Source: Acidobacteriota bacterium (GTDB lineage Bacteria > Acidobacteriota > Terriglobia > Bryobacterales > Bryobacteraceae). Taken from it: 64,000 bases of DNA. The position numbers were made by a program, and so were the translations under genes. Below the pieces are notes generated by a model, which saw nothing but the letters and a program-made list of their open reading frames with translations, searched no databases and was not told where the DNA came from. The stretch is from positions 106,303 to 170,302 of the forward strand of contig JAFDVS010000059.1 of assembly GCA_018268935.1 (NCBI GenBank). The letters run 5' to 3'. Within the stretch, counting starts at the first letter, position 1. Each line of letters opens with the position of its first letter. Shown piece after piece: positions 8,137-16,992 of this stretch.

Positions 8137-9939
8137 TTATCGCCAGAGTCTGCGTATCACTCCTATCAGTATCGCGCCGCTGATGACGAGTACCGCGAGC
8201 AATCCCAGCGCGTAGCCCATGCGGCCGTAGAGGAAGTTGCCGACGGTGAAGAGGCCGCTCCAGATGACGATGCTGCCAGAGACCCAGCCGATCATGGCGA
8301 GGGGGATGTTGTCCTCGCGGGCGTAGGTGGCGGCTTCGGCATCGGTGATGCCTGCTTCTCGTTGGATGTCGCGCCAGCCGGGGCCGAATGGGCGCACCTT
8401 TTTGTAGAACTCGATCAGGGCGCGGCGGTCGGTTTGGGGCCCGAGGTAGGCCATCGTGATCCAACAGATGGTGGTGAAGAGCACCGTGATGAGAAGTTCG
8501 CGGTGTGTCCCCCAGTTGGTGCCTGCCTTGTGAAGGAAGAGGAAGCCAACGGAGATGAGGAAGGAACTCGCCATGGCGATGATTTCGCACCAGGCGGTGA
8601 CGCGCCACCAGAACCAGCGCAGGAGATAAAGCAGGCCTGTGCCAGCGCCCACCTGGAGCATGATGTTGAAATTGTCCTGGGCGGATTCGAGGACGAAGAC
8701 CAGTGAGGACGAGAGAAGGAAAAGAATGATGGTGGCGAGTTGGCCTGCGCGTACGTAGTGATGCTCGGTGGCATCGCGGTTGACGAAGCGGCGGTAGAAA
8801 TCGTGAACCATGTAGCTGGCGCCCCAGTTGAGGTGGGTGAGGATGGTTGACGAATTCGCGGCGATGAGGCCGCCGACCATTAGTCCCATCCAGCCGACAG
8901 GGAGGAATTTGAGCATCGCCGGGAAGGCGATGTCGTGGCCGATGAGCGAAGCGTCCACATGGGGGAAGGCCGTTTGGATGTCTTTCAGTTCGGGATAGAC
9001 GAGGATGGACGCGAGCGCAGTGAGGATCCAGGGCCAGGGGCGGAGCACGTAGTGCGCGAGGTTGAAGAAGAGTGTTCCGCCGAGCGAGTCGCGCTCGGAC
9101 TTTGAGGCCAGCATGCGCTGGGCGACGTAGCTGCCGCCGCCGGGTTCGGCTCCGGGATACCAGACGCTCCACCACTGCACGGCGATGGGCATGATGAAGA
9201 CCGCGACGGCCATATCCCAGTTGCTGGAGAAGTCGGGGAGCATGTTGAGGTAGCTGAAGCCGCCGGGTCCGGTTTGGTGACTGAGCTTGGTGATGAGGCC
9301 GTCGAGACCGCCGACTTGCGGAAGTTGCAGGGCGAAATAGGCAGCGGCGAAGACGGCGGACATCTTGATGAAGAACTGGATCATGTCGATGACCAGGACT
9401 CCCCACAATCCGGTGTGCGCGGCGAAGACGACGTTGAGCACGCCGACGGCGAGGAGTGTTTGTGTGCGGGTCATGCCGAATAGGACATTGGCGATCTTGC
9501 AGGCGGCGAGATTGACGGAGGCCATGATGATGCAGTTGAAGAAGAGGCCGAGGTAGAGCGCTCGGAAGCCTCGGACGGCGGTGGCAGCTTTGCCAGAGTA
9601 GCGGAGTTCGTAGAATTCGAGATCGGTGAGGACGCCGCTGCGGCGCCAGAGCTTGGCATAGAAGAAAACGGTGGCGACGCCGGTGAGCGTGAAGGCCCAC
9701 CATTGCCAGTTGCCGGCGACGCCTTGGGTGCGAACGAAGTTGGTGACCAGATTGGGAGTGTCGCTGGAGAACGTGGTGGCCACCATGGAGATGCCTGCGA
9801 GCCACCACGGGACCGAACGGCCGGAGGCGAAGAACTCGGCGGTGCTCTTGCCGGAGCGCTTCCGGAAGGCGAGGGCCGGCAGGAAGCAGATGAGGATCGA
9901 AGCGACGATGATGATCCAATCGAGCGTTTGTAGCGTCAT
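8137..9939 (-). CDS. Sodium:solute symporter (SSS family)
   Basis: A 600-residue integral membrane protein with about 13 hydrophobic segments. The N-terminus (SGKSTAEFFASGRSVPWWLAGISMVATTFSSDTPN, spanning 9736-9870) is the classic SSS start, where the Ser/Thr residues after helix 1 contribute to sodium binding. Later SSTILTHLNWGASYMVHDFYRRF also fits the family. It should couple sodium entry to uptake of a sugar, carboxylate or amino acid; the substrate is not evident. It is 12 bases downstream of the CocE/NonD hydrolase gene in the same direction, which suggests uptake of the hydrolase product, but this is inference. Confidence 0.9.
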   Translation of the reverse strand: MTLQTLDWIIIVASILICFLPALAFRKRSGKSTAEFFASGRSVPWWLAGISMVATTFSSDTPNLVTNFVRTQGVAGNWQWWAFTLTGVATVFFYAKLWRRSGVLTDLEFYELRYSGKAATAVRGFRALYLGLFFNCIIMASVNLAACKIANVLFGMTRTQTLLAVGVLNVVFAAHTGLWGVLVIDMIQFFIKMSAVFAAAYFALQLPQVGGLDGLITKLSHQTGPGGFSYLNMLPDFSSNWDMAVAVFIMPIAVQWWSVWYPGAEPGGGSYVAQRMLASKSERDSLGGTLFFNLAHYVLRPWPWILTALASILVYPELKDIQTAFPHVDASLIGHDIAFPAMLKFLPVGWMGLMVGGLIAANSSTILTHLNWGASYMVHDFYRRFVNRDATEHHYVRAGQLATIILFLLSSSLVFVLESAQDNFNIMLQVGAGTGLLYLLRWFWWRVTAWCEIIAMASSFLISVGFLFLHKAGTNWGTHRELLITVLFTTICWITMAYLGPQTDRRALIEFYKKVRPFGPGWRDIQREAGITDAEAATYAREDNIPLAMIGWVSGSIVIWSGLFTVGNFLYGRMGYALGLLAVLVISGAILIGVIRRLWR

Positions 9940-9951
9940 GGCGGTATCCGG

Positions 9952-11799
9952 TTAGCGAATGGTGAGGACGCGAATCTGCGAGCCTTGCGAGGCGGTGCGG
10001 TAGATGCGCTGCGTGGCCTTGATGAAGTCTTCGCGCTTGGCGTTGTAGATGTTGTCGACGTACTTCTGCGGGTTGCGGTCAATCAGGGGGAACCAGGAAC
10101 TTTGTATCTGGATCATGATGCGATGGCCGCGGCGGAAGTTGTGGAGAACATCGGGGAGCTCGTATTCGAGCTTCTCGACTTTGTTGGGGGTGAAGGGCTC
10201 GGGCTTGGAGAAACTCTTGCGGAAGCGGCCGCGGAAGAGCTCGCCACGGACGAGTTGCTGGAAACCGCCCATCACTACCTTTTCGGGATTGGGATCGGGA
10301 TCGGGGTATTCGTCGGGGTAGACGTCGATGAGCTTCACGACCCAATCGGAGTCGGTGCCGGTGGTGGAGACGAACAACGATGCCTTGAGCGGGCCAGCGA
10401 TGATGACGTCCTCTTCGAGCACGTCGCTCTTGTAGACGAGGACATCGGGGCGCATGGAGGCGAAGCGCTGATCATCCACCATATGCTCGCGGGTCATGGC
10501 CTTGGTGATGCCGGGGGTGAAGGGGACGGGCTTGTTGGGATCGCTGACGTATTCGTCGAAGCCATCGCCGGCGCGCACGGGATCGAAGGACAGTTTTCCT
10601 TCGGCATGGAGGTGGAGGGTTTTGGGCGTTGCGTCTTTGGGGGGCCAGACATCGAACTTGCGCCACTGGTTGGCTCCGGTCTCGAACATGTAGGCCTCGG
10701 GAAGCTTCTTGTCGGAGGAGTCTTTGAGGTGGTGCATGAAGAAGGGGAATTCGATTTCGTCTTTGTAGAAGTCGCTGGTGTTGGCGTTGAAATTGACGAA
10801 GCCGAGTTTGTCGCCTTTGTCGCGGCCGCCCCACTGGCCGTGAAACCAGGGGCCCATGACGAGGATGTTCTGCGGGGTTTGGGCGTTCTTCTCGATGGCT
10901 TCGTAGAGGCGGAGTGCTCCGAATAAGTCTTCGGCATCGAACCAGCCGCCGACGGTCATGACAGCGGGCTTGGCGTTTTTGGCTCCGTAGCGGAGGTCGC
11001 GCACGCGCCAGTATTCATCGAGGTTGGGATGCTCCGTGAACTCTTTCCAGTAGGCGATTTGGTTCTTGAAATACTTTTCGTTGAGGTTCACCAGCGGGCC
11101 GACGCCAAGGTAAAACTCATAGCCGTTGGGGAATTCGGGCGCGATGCTCTCGGCGGCCTTGGTGGTAGGCTCCGGGCGGGCGATGCCGAAGGAGGTGAAG
11201 AAGCGGAAGAAGTGCGGAAGATAGAACGCGCCGTTGTGATGGAAATCGTCGCCGATGAACCAGTCCGTGACGGGGGCTTGCGGCGAAGATGCTTTCATTG
11301 CCGGATGCGCGTCGATGGCGCCCATGGCGGCGTAGAAGCCGGGGTAGGAGATGCCGTAGATGCCGGCACGGCCGTTGTGATTGGGGATGTTTTTGATCAG
11401 CCAGTCGACCGTGTCATAGGTATCTGAGGATTCGTCGATGTCCTGGTTGGTGCGCTTGTTGGGGTTGTAGGGGCGGACGTTGACGAACTCGCCTTCCGAC
11501 ATCCAGCGGCCACGAACGTCCTGGAAGACGAAGATGAAACCCTCTTTGACGAATTTTTCGGACTTGGGGAAGTTGTCGGGGTATTGATCGGCGCCGTAAG
11601 GCTTGACCGAATAGGGAGTGCGGGTGATGAGGAAGGGATACTGCTTCGAGGTATCTTTGGGCGTGTAGACGCTGGTGAAGAGGCGCTTCCCGTCGCGCAT
11701 GGGGATACGGTACTCGTACTTGGTGTAATTGGCCTTGATGTAATCCTTTTGAGGGAACGCGGGAAGGGCGAGAAGAGCGAGCAGTCCAAGAGTACGCAT
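9952..11799 (-). CDS. CocE/NonD family hydrolase (S15 X-Pro dipeptidyl-peptidase-like), secreted
   Basis: A 615-residue protein. Start ATG 11799 is chosen because it opens a clear signal peptide, MRTLGLLALLALPAFPQ; reading further upstream gives non-family sequence. The alpha/beta-hydrolase domain has DGKRLFTSVYTP, VFQDVRGRWMSEGEF and the nucleophile elbow GISYPG (Ser151). The middle region PWFHGQWGG and the C-terminal galactose-binding-like domain (VVKLIDVYPDEYPDP, HRIMIQIQSSWFPLIDRNPQ) complete the CocE/NonD architecture. It likely hydrolyses acyl esters or N-acyl/proline dipeptides in the periplasm. It runs divergently from the M14 peptidase gene 63 bases away and is followed by a symporter, a possible peptide or ester scavenging pair. 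Confidence 0.88.
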   Translation of the reverse strand: MRTLGLLALLALPAFPQKDYIKANYTKYEYRIPMRDGKRLFTSVYTPKDTSKQYPFLITRTPYSVKPYGADQYPDNFPKSEKFVKEGFIFVFQDVRGRWMSEGEFVNVRPYNPNKRTNQDIDESSDTYDTVDWLIKNIPNHNGRAGIYGISYPGFYAAMGAIDAHPAMKASSPQAPVTDWFIGDDFHHNGAFYLPHFFRFFTSFGIARPEPTTKAAESIAPEFPNGYEFYLGVGPLVNLNEKYFKNQIAYWKEFTEHPNLDEYWRVRDLRYGAKNAKPAVMTVGGWFDAEDLFGALRLYEAIEKNAQTPQNILVMGPWFHGQWGGRDKGDKLGFVNFNANTSDFYKDEIEFPFFMHHLKDSSDKKLPEAYMFETGANQWRKFDVWPPKDATPKTLHLHAEGKLSFDPVRAGDGFDEYVSDPNKPVPFTPGITKAMTREHMVDDQRFASMRPDVLVYKSDVLEEDVIIAGPLKASLFVSTTGTDSDWVVKLIDVYPDEYPDPDPNPEKVVMGGFQQLVRGELFRGRFRKSFSKPEPFTPNKVEKLEYELPDVLHNFRRGHRIMIQIQSSWFPLIDRNPQKYVDNIYNAKREDFIKATQRIYRTASQGSQIRVLTIR

Positions 11800-11847
11800 A
11801 CGGTTCTGGGTTTCAAGTTTCGCACAAGTGGGCCTATGCCTTGTTGC

Positions 11848-11862
11848 TATCATGATCGGATC
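11848..11862 (+). promoter_or_regulatory. -10-like TATCAT nine bases before the M14 peptidase start
   Basis: TATCAT at 11848-11853 is separated from ATG 11863 by nine bases. It lies in the 63-base gap between two divergent secreted hydrolase genes. Confidence 0.35.
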
Positions 11863-14379
11863 ATGCGCAGGCTCCGTATTCTGATTGCCGTTCTGTGTTC
11901 GGTGGCCGCCGTTGCCGCCGTCCCTGAGCCGAAGGAGCATTTCGGATTCTCACCGGGTGATGACAACAAACTGGTGGATTACAGCGAACTGATCGGGTAT
12001 TTCCAGAAGCTGCAGAGTTCGTCGGACCGGATCAAGCTGGTGACGTTTGGGAAGACATCGATGGGGAAGCCGATGTACATGGCGTTTCTCTCCGATGGCG
12101 CGAACCTGGCGAAGCTGGATCATTACCGGGGGATCAGCCGGAAGCTGGCTTTAGGGCAGGGGAGCAGGGAAGAGGCGCAGAAGCTGTCAGTGGATGGCAA
12201 GGCGATTGTGTGGATCGATTCGGGGCTGCATGCTTCCGAGGTTGCGCCGTCGCAGCAGGCTCCGCACCTGGCGTATCGGATGGTGACCGGGGAAGATGAG
12301 GAAACGCGGCGGATCCGGAAGAACGTGATTCTGATTCAGATTCCGTGCATCAATCCGGACGGTTTGGATTGGGTGGCGCATTGGCACAGGAAGAATGTGG
12401 GGAGTCCGTACGCGGGCGCGCCGCTGCCGCATCTCTATCACAAGTACGCCGGGCACGATAACAACCGCGATTGGTACATGCTGAATCTGGAAGAGACGCG
12501 GCATGTGACGCGGCAACTGTTTCAGGAGTGGTTCCCGCAGATTGTGTATAACCAGCACCAGGCGCCGCCGTTTCCGGCGCGGATCTTCGTGCCGCCGTAT
12601 GCTGAGCCGCTGAATCCGAATATTCCGGCTCCGGTGATGGAAGGGATTAATCTGATTGGGGCGGCGATGAAGGAACGCTTTGCGCGGGAGAACAAGCCGG
12701 GGATTCTGTCTTACTGGGGATTCGACGCGTGGTGGAATGGCGGGCTGCGATCGGTGCCTGCGTTTCACAACATGCATGGGATTCTGACGGAGACGGCGGG
12801 GAGTGGAGCGGCGCCAAGGAATACGGCGCTACGCGATCTGCCGGAACGGTTTGGCAACGGGATGCCTGCGCGGGAGCCTTCGGTGTTTTATCAGCGGCCA
12901 TGGATGGGCGGGCGCTGGGGCATGCGGGAAGCCGTGGATTACATGCTGACAGCGGACTTCGCCATATTGGATCTGGCTGCGTCGCGGCCGAGCCATTTTC
13001 TGTTCAAGGCGTGGGAACTGGCGACGGTGAACATGGAGTTGGGGCGCAAGGGAAAGCCGTATGCTTACGTGGTGCCGATGGATCAGGGCGATAAATACAC
13101 CGCGATGGAGATGGTGCGGCGGCTGTCGATGGCGGGGATTACGGTGCAGCGGGCGAAGTCGGCGTTTACGATCGGGGCGAAGCAGTATCCGGCGGGGACG
13201 TTGGTGATGCCGGCGGGTCAGCCGTTCCGGCCCTACCTGGTGGATCTGATGGAGCCGCAGAAGTATCCGGAGATCAAGACAGGGCAGACTGGACCTACGA
13301 AGCGGCCGTACGATGTTGCGGGATGGACGTTGCCCATGATGATGGGTGTGCAGGTGGACCGGATTGAGGAGCGCTTCGAGGCTGCGCTGGATAATGATCC
13401 GGATTTGCGGTTGCCCGCGCCGTCATTGGACCGGCGGGATAACTCCTCGTTTCTGGCGACGATTGACTTGTTAAAGCAGGGGGTGAAGGTGCGCTGGGGC
13501 GTGGATGGGGCGCTGCTGGCCGAAGGGAAAGCGCCGGCGGCGGAGTTTCAGAAGGCGGCGTATGAACTGCGCGCACCGCGCGTGGCGCTGTATGAACCCT
13601 ACACCGCGAATATGGATGCGGGTTGGACGCAATGGCTGCTGGATTATTTCCGCGTGCCCTACACGATGGTGCGCAATGGGGATTTCCAGAATGGCAGCTT
13701 ACGGGCGAAGTACGACACGATCATCCTGGCGTCACAGACGGCACAGTCGATTCTGCATGGGACGCGGGAAGGAGAGACTTCCACTGGGCGATCGGGGCAG
13801 ACGGACTCGCGCCAGCGGCCGGAGTACACGGGGGGCATTACGCTGGCTGGGCTCGCGGCGATTGATGAATTTGTGAAGGCCGGCGGGACGCTGATTTGTT
13901 TTGATACGGCGACGGAACTGCCGGTGCAGTTCTTTCCGCTGCCGGTGACGGCTCGGATTCGCGCGGCTGCGGCTACAGGGGATGGCGCCGAGTCATCGAA
14001 TAACAGCGGGTTCTACTCGCCGGGGTCGGTGTTGCGGATGACGGTGGAGAATGGGAGTCCGCTGACGGCAGGCATGCCGCGCGACGCGCATTTGTTCACG
14101 ACGGGCGGGCAGGCTTGGGATATCAACCTGATGTCGGAGTTCAACAAGGGGGATCGGGAGACGAAGGCTGTGGTGCGGTACGCGTCCAAGGATTTGCTGG
14201 CGAGCGGATGGTTGAGCGGGGAGCGGACGATTACGGGGAAAGCGGCTCTGGTGCAGGCCCGGCACGGGCAGGGGCAGGTGGTGTTGTTCGGGTTCCGGCC
14301 GCAGTTTCGCGGGCAGACGTTCGGCACGTTCAAGCTGGTGTTGAATGCGATCTATCTGGGGTCGGCGAAGAAGCTGTAG
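11863..14379 (+). CDS. M14 family zinc metallopeptidase (carboxypeptidase-like), secreted
   Basis: An 838-residue protein. Start ATG 11863 opens a signal peptide (MRRLRILIAVLCSVAAVAA). The catalytic domain has the zinc motif HASE (His123, Glu126), substrate-binding NNRDW (about 200-204), a later His in NQHQAPP (His232, probable third ligand) and the catalytic Glu in GILTETAGSG (Glu310). The C-terminal half (about 480-838) holds a glutamine-amidotransferase/DUF4350-like fold (LLDYFRVPYTMVRNGD, GGTLICFDTATELP, GQVVLFGFRPQFRGQT), as seen in large acidobacterial M14-like proteins. It probably trims peptides in the periplasm. Its divergent neighbour is the CocE/NonD hydrolase; the DUF58 gene follows by 17 bases. 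Confidence 0.88.
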   Translation: MRRLRILIAVLCSVAAVAAVPEPKEHFGFSPGDDNKLVDYSELIGYFQKLQSSSDRIKLVTFGKTSMGKPMYMAFLSDGANLAKLDHYRGISRKLALGQGSREEAQKLSVDGKAIVWIDSGLHASEVAPSQQAPHLAYRMVTGEDEETRRIRKNVILIQIPCINPDGLDWVAHWHRKNVGSPYAGAPLPHLYHKYAGHDNNRDWYMLNLEETRHVTRQLFQEWFPQIVYNQHQAPPFPARIFVPPYAEPLNPNIPAPVMEGINLIGAAMKERFARENKPGILSYWGFDAWWNGGLRSVPAFHNMHGILTETAGSGAAPRNTALRDLPERFGNGMPAREPSVFYQRPWMGGRWGMREAVDYMLTADFAILDLAASRPSHFLFKAWELATVNMELGRKGKPYAYVVPMDQGDKYTAMEMVRRLSMAGITVQRAKSAFTIGAKQYPAGTLVMPAGQPFRPYLVDLMEPQKYPEIKTGQTGPTKRPYDVAGWTLPMMMGVQVDRIEERFEAALDNDPDLRLPAPSLDRRDNSSFLATIDLLKQGVKVRWGVDGALLAEGKAPAAEFQKAAYELRAPRVALYEPYTANMDAGWTQWLLDYFRVPYTMVRNGDFQNGSLRAKYDTIILASQTAQSILHGTREGETSTGRSGQTDSRQRPEYTGGITLAGLAAIDEFVKAGGTLICFDTATELPVQFFPLPVTARIRAAAATGDGAESSNNSGFYSPGSVLRMTVENGSPLTAGMPRDAHLFTTGGQAWDINLMSEFNKGDRETKAVVRYASKDLLASGWLSGERTITGKAALVQARHGQGQVVLFGFRPQFRGQTFGTFKLVLNAIYLGSAKKL

Positions 14380-14381
14380 CT

Positions 14382-14396
14382 TACAATAGCGGGTGA
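14382..14396 (+). promoter_or_regulatory. -10-like TACAAT nine bases before a GTG start
   Basis: TACAAT at 14382-14387 precedes GTG 14397 by nine bases with no Shine-Dalgarno. It lies immediately after the M14 peptidase stop codon. Confidence 0.4.
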
Positions 14397-15479
14397 GTGG
14401 GATTGAGTACGCGCATCGGCGGCTGGATTCGCGCCATCGGGCGCTGGAAGAGCAGCGTCAAGCATCAGGTGACGTGGAGCGGACTGGTATTTACGGCGAT
14501 CATCCTGATGGTGGGGTTCGGCGCGTTTGCATCGGGAAACAATCTGCTGTTTCTGTTGCTGGCGGCGCTGCTTTCCACAATGCTGATTTCGGGGTTTGTG
14601 AGCCGGCTGTCGCTGAGCGGGCTGGAAGTGCGGCTGCTGCATCCGGAGCATGTGTTTGCGCGGCGGAAGCTGCCGGCGCGGATTGAGTTGAGCAACACGA
14701 AGGGCTACATGCCGTCGTATTCGATTCACCTGGCGTCGAGCGATGAAGAGGAATCGCCGTTGCGGATTTACTTTCCGGTGATTCCCGGCGGGGCGACCGT
14801 GGATGCGCACACGACGGTGTACTTCCGGACGCGCGGGCTGCATGGGGACAGCCAGTATCAGTTCACGACGCGGTTTCCCTTTGGATTTACGGAGCGGCGG
14901 CTGCAGGTGCGATTGCACCGGGAAGTGCTGGTGTATCCGTGCATTGATCCGCGGCCGGGGTTTGAGGATTTGCTGTTCTCGTTGGAGGGCGATATTGACG
15001 CGCATTACCGCGGGCGGGGGAACGATTTTTATCGCATTCGTCCGTACGAGCATGGGGAATCGACGCGGCACGTGGATTGGAAGGCGACGGCGCACACCAG
15101 TGAGTTGCAGGTGCGGGAGTTTGCGCGGGAGCAGGATCATATGGTGGAGATATTTCTCGACCGGTTGGTGCCGATGGGGGAGCAGGCTTGGCTGGAGCAG
15201 GCGATTGATTGCTGTGCGTTTCTGTGTTGGCGGCTGGCGACGACGGGGAAGCGGTTGCGGTTTGTGTCGCAAGGGGCGGATATCCGGATGCCGGAGCAGG
15301 GGGACATTTACGGGATTTTGAAATTTCTGGCGGAGGCGGAGGCGGTGCGGACGAAGGCGGAGGTGTACCCAGAGGAGTCGAACAGTTTTCAGATTGTGTT
15401 CAGTTTGGGGCAGGAGGGGGCGAAGGAGGAGGGGTGGCGGGAGGCGCGGTGGTTGGGGAAGTCGATTGTGAAGACGTGA
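14397..15479 (+). CDS. DUF58 domain-containing membrane protein
   Basis: A 360-residue protein from GTG 14397. Two hydrophobic segments (about 29-80) are followed by an immunoglobulin-like beta region and then the DUF58 core GRGNDFYRIRPYEHGESTRHVDWKATAHT (span 15015-15101), with the conserved R-x-Y-x-x-G-D/E-x-x-R-x-I/V-D/H-W pattern, and a vWA-like tail (VEIFLDRL). DUF58 proteins usually sit beside MoxR ATPases and transglutaminase-like genes and are thought to help assemble metallo- or surface complexes. No MoxR gene is next to it here. The tail is rich in Glu/Gly/Trp encoded by G-rich DNA. The gene converges on fliS with a double-hairpin element between them. Confidence 0.88.
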   Translation: MGLSTRIGGWIRAIGRWKSSVKHQVTWSGLVFTAIILMVGFGAFASGNNLLFLLLAALLSTMLISGFVSRLSLSGLEVRLLHPEHVFARRKLPARIELSNTKGYMPSYSIHLASSDEEESPLRIYFPVIPGGATVDAHTTVYFRTRGLHGDSQYQFTTRFPFGFTERRLQVRLHREVLVYPCIDPRPGFEDLLFSLEGDIDAHYRGRGNDFYRIRPYEHGESTRHVDWKATAHTSELQVREFAREQDHMVEIFLDRLVPMGEQAWLEQAIDCCAFLCWRLATTGKRLRFVSQGADIRMPEQGDIYGILKFLAEAEAVRTKAEVYPEESNSFQIVFSLGQEGAKEEGWREARWLGKSIVKT

Positions 15480-15495
15480 GTGCGCGCGGGGGAGA

Positions 15496-15543
15496 CAGTT
15501 CAGCCTTCCCAGGCTGAACTGCGACCGGCCTGGAGGCCCGTCG
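15496..15543. terminator. Tandem hairpins between converging genes (REP/BIME-like or bidirectional terminator)
   Basis: A perfect 10-base stem (15496-15505 with 15512-15521, six-base loop) is followed at once by a second hairpin (15522-15530 with 15535-15543, one mismatch, four-base loop). No T tract follows, so it is either a Rho-independent-like terminator lacking the U run or a REP-type repeat element. It lies between the stops of the DUF58 gene and fliS. Confidence 0.5.
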
Positions 15544-15552
15544 CCACCAGAG

Positions 15553-15987
15553 TTAGGCGGAGAATTCGATGGGTTGGTAATCGTGTTCGGTGGTGGAGTA
15601 GGGGTGAGGGGAGGAGTCGGTGGCTTCGCCGACGGACTGCCAGCCATCGAGGAGGGTGGAGAGGAGTTGGATGCACTCGTCGTAGGCGTTGAGGTCGGAG
15701 TTGATGTTGGCCTGATGGATGCGGAAGAGGAGGTAGTCGTAGAGGTGGAGGAGGTTGCGGGCGATTTCGCCGCCCTGGTCGAGGTTAAGGGACTGGGTGA
15801 GTTCGGCGACAACGTTGGAGGCGCGGGTGGAGGCCTCGGCTCGTTTCCGGATGTCACCGGAGGCGAGGTGGAGTTTGGCGGCGTCGAGGGAGTCGAGGGC
15901 GGCGCGGTAGAGGATGGTGACCAGGCGGACAGGCGACGCGCCGTAGATCTGGCTCTCCAGGTAGCTATCAAACGGATTGTGTGACAT
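15553..15987 (-). CDS. fliS: Flagellar export chaperone FliS
   Basis: A 144-residue, mostly helical protein. The N-terminus NPFDSYLESQIYGASPVRLVTILY is the FliS signature (Y...Q....SP..L...LY), and LNLDQGGEIARNLLHLYDYLLFRIHQANI matches the helices that wrap the flagellin C-terminus (span 15700-15787). FliS binds unfolded flagellin in the cytosol and hands it to the flagellar export gate. A short disordered tail (SSPHPYSTTEHDYQP) is extra. It follows flaG by 34 bases on the same strand. No fliC, fliD or other flagellar genes are in the window, so this is a detached pair of late flagellar genes. Confidence 0.9.
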   Translation of the reverse strand: MSHNPFDSYLESQIYGASPVRLVTILYRAALDSLDAAKLHLASGDIRKRAEASTRASNVVAELTQSLNLDQGGEIARNLLHLYDYLLFRIHQANINSDLNAYDECIQLLSTLLDGWQSVGEATDSSPHPYSTTEHDYQPIEFSA

Positions 15988-16021
15988 GTTCTGTCGCGCT
16001 TCGAGTCCTTTCCGTTGTCGA

Positions 16022-16306
16022 TCAGGTAGTCGCGGTTAACTTCCGTGCCAGGCGCAAGACGTTTTCGGCGGGGATTTGGGAGACGACCTCTCCTGTTTTG
16101 CGGTCCACGATTTTGAGGATGGGCCGCCGGGTGTCCCGGTCGAGGCTGAACTGTAATTCCTGGCTCTGGCCGAACACCTCAGCTCCGTTGAGGGCCCGCA
16201 CAGCTTGGATAAGCTCACGGTTTTCTGCCAGACGTTCGGAATGGGGTTGCTGCGTCAGGGACGCGGCTAAAGCGGACGTCAATGGGTTAATCGATCCAGT
16301 GTCCAT
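16022..16306 (-). CDS. flaG: FlaG family protein
   Basis: A 94-residue protein. Start ATG 16306 has GGAG eight bases upstream; a longer frame exists but lacks a ribosome site. The C-terminal half, LQFSLDRDTRRPILKIVDRKTGEVVSQIP (span about 16050-16137), is the FlaG domain: 'L.F..D.....V..I.D..TGEVI.QIP'. FlaG proteins affect filament length and flagellin assembly in other bacteria. The first 40 residues are low in conservation. It forms a two-gene unit with fliS. Confidence 0.85.
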   Translation of the reverse strand: MDTGSINPLTSALAASLTQQPHSERLAENRELIQAVRALNGAEVFGQSQELQFSLDRDTRRPILKIVDRKTGEVVSQIPAENVLRLARKLTATT

Positions 16307-16385
16307 AACAAACTCCGAAGAAGGGTTCCTTCCCTTCAACGATGCTTATCGGACAGGTGGAGTAGGGGTGAGAGCGAAAATTGCC

Positions 16386-16946
16386 CTAGTCGAGATTTAG
16401 GGCCTTCATTACACTGCCTTGCTCGGCCTGGATCTTCTTCTGCAGCAGCATGATGCCGTAGATTAACTGTTCCGGGCGGGGCGGGCAGCCGGGCACGTAC
16501 ACGTCGACCGGAATGATCTGGTTGACGGGGACGAGGGCGTAGTTGTTGAAGACGCCGGTGGAAGTGGCGCAGGCGCCCATGGAGATGACCCACTTCGGTT
16601 CGGGCATCTGTTGGTAGAGCTGGCGGATGACCGGAGCCATTTTGTTGGACACGCGTCCGGCAATAATCATCACGTCACTTTGGCGTGGGGAGCCACGGAA
16701 CACTTCGGCGCCGAAGCGCGAGATATCGAAGCGGGAGGCGCTCATGGCCATCATCTCGATGGCGCAACAGGCCAAGCCGAAGGTCATGGGCCAGATGGAG
16801 TTCTTGCGGCCCCAGTTGACGAGGTTGTCGAGCGTCGTGGTGACCACGCTTTGGCTGAGGTGTTCGAAGTCTTCGTTGTCGAGCCGGCTGAAAATGTCTT
16901 CCGGACCGGTCAGCTTGAGCTTGTTTTCCAGGGCGTTCTGTTCCAT
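16386..16946 (-). CDS. nuoB: NADH-quinone oxidoreductase subunit B
   Basis: A 186-residue protein covering the full NuoB fold. The [4Fe-4S] cluster N2 ligands are present: adjacent Cys60-Cys61 in FGLACCAIEMM, Cys126 in MGACATSTG and Cys154 in VPGCPPRPE. The segment FGAEVFRGSPRQSDVMIIAGRVSNKMAP lining the quinone site (span about 16623-16707) is also intact. It is part of the peripheral arm of respiratory complex I, at the membrane. No other nuo gene is adjacent, which is unusual since nuoB normally sits between nuoA and nuoC. It may be a second copy or a split locus. It is divergent from malQ with a 46-base gap. Confidence 0.93.
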   Translation of the reverse strand: MEQNALENKLKLTGPEDIFSRLDNEDFEHLSQSVVTTTLDNLVNWGRKNSIWPMTFGLACCAIEMMAMSASRFDISRFGAEVFRGSPRQSDVMIIAGRVSNKMAPVIRQLYQQMPEPKWVISMGACATSTGVFNNYALVPVNQIIPVDVYVPGCPPRPEQLIYGIMLLQKKIQAEQGSVMKALNLD

Positions 16947-16992
16947 AGCTGCTACGCTTTCGATTATCCCACGCTAGAATTGAAGTTTGTGA

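Noticed and set aside
8129..9919. Leftward frame of 596 codons within the symporter gene
   Set aside because: It is a shifted frame of the SSS gene with basic, low-complexity translation; the real frame shows intact family motifs.
11800..11940. Extended N-terminus of the CocE/NonD hydrolase
   Set aside because: The extra 47 codons overlap the divergent M14 gene's start and do not resemble the family; the signal peptide begins at 11799.
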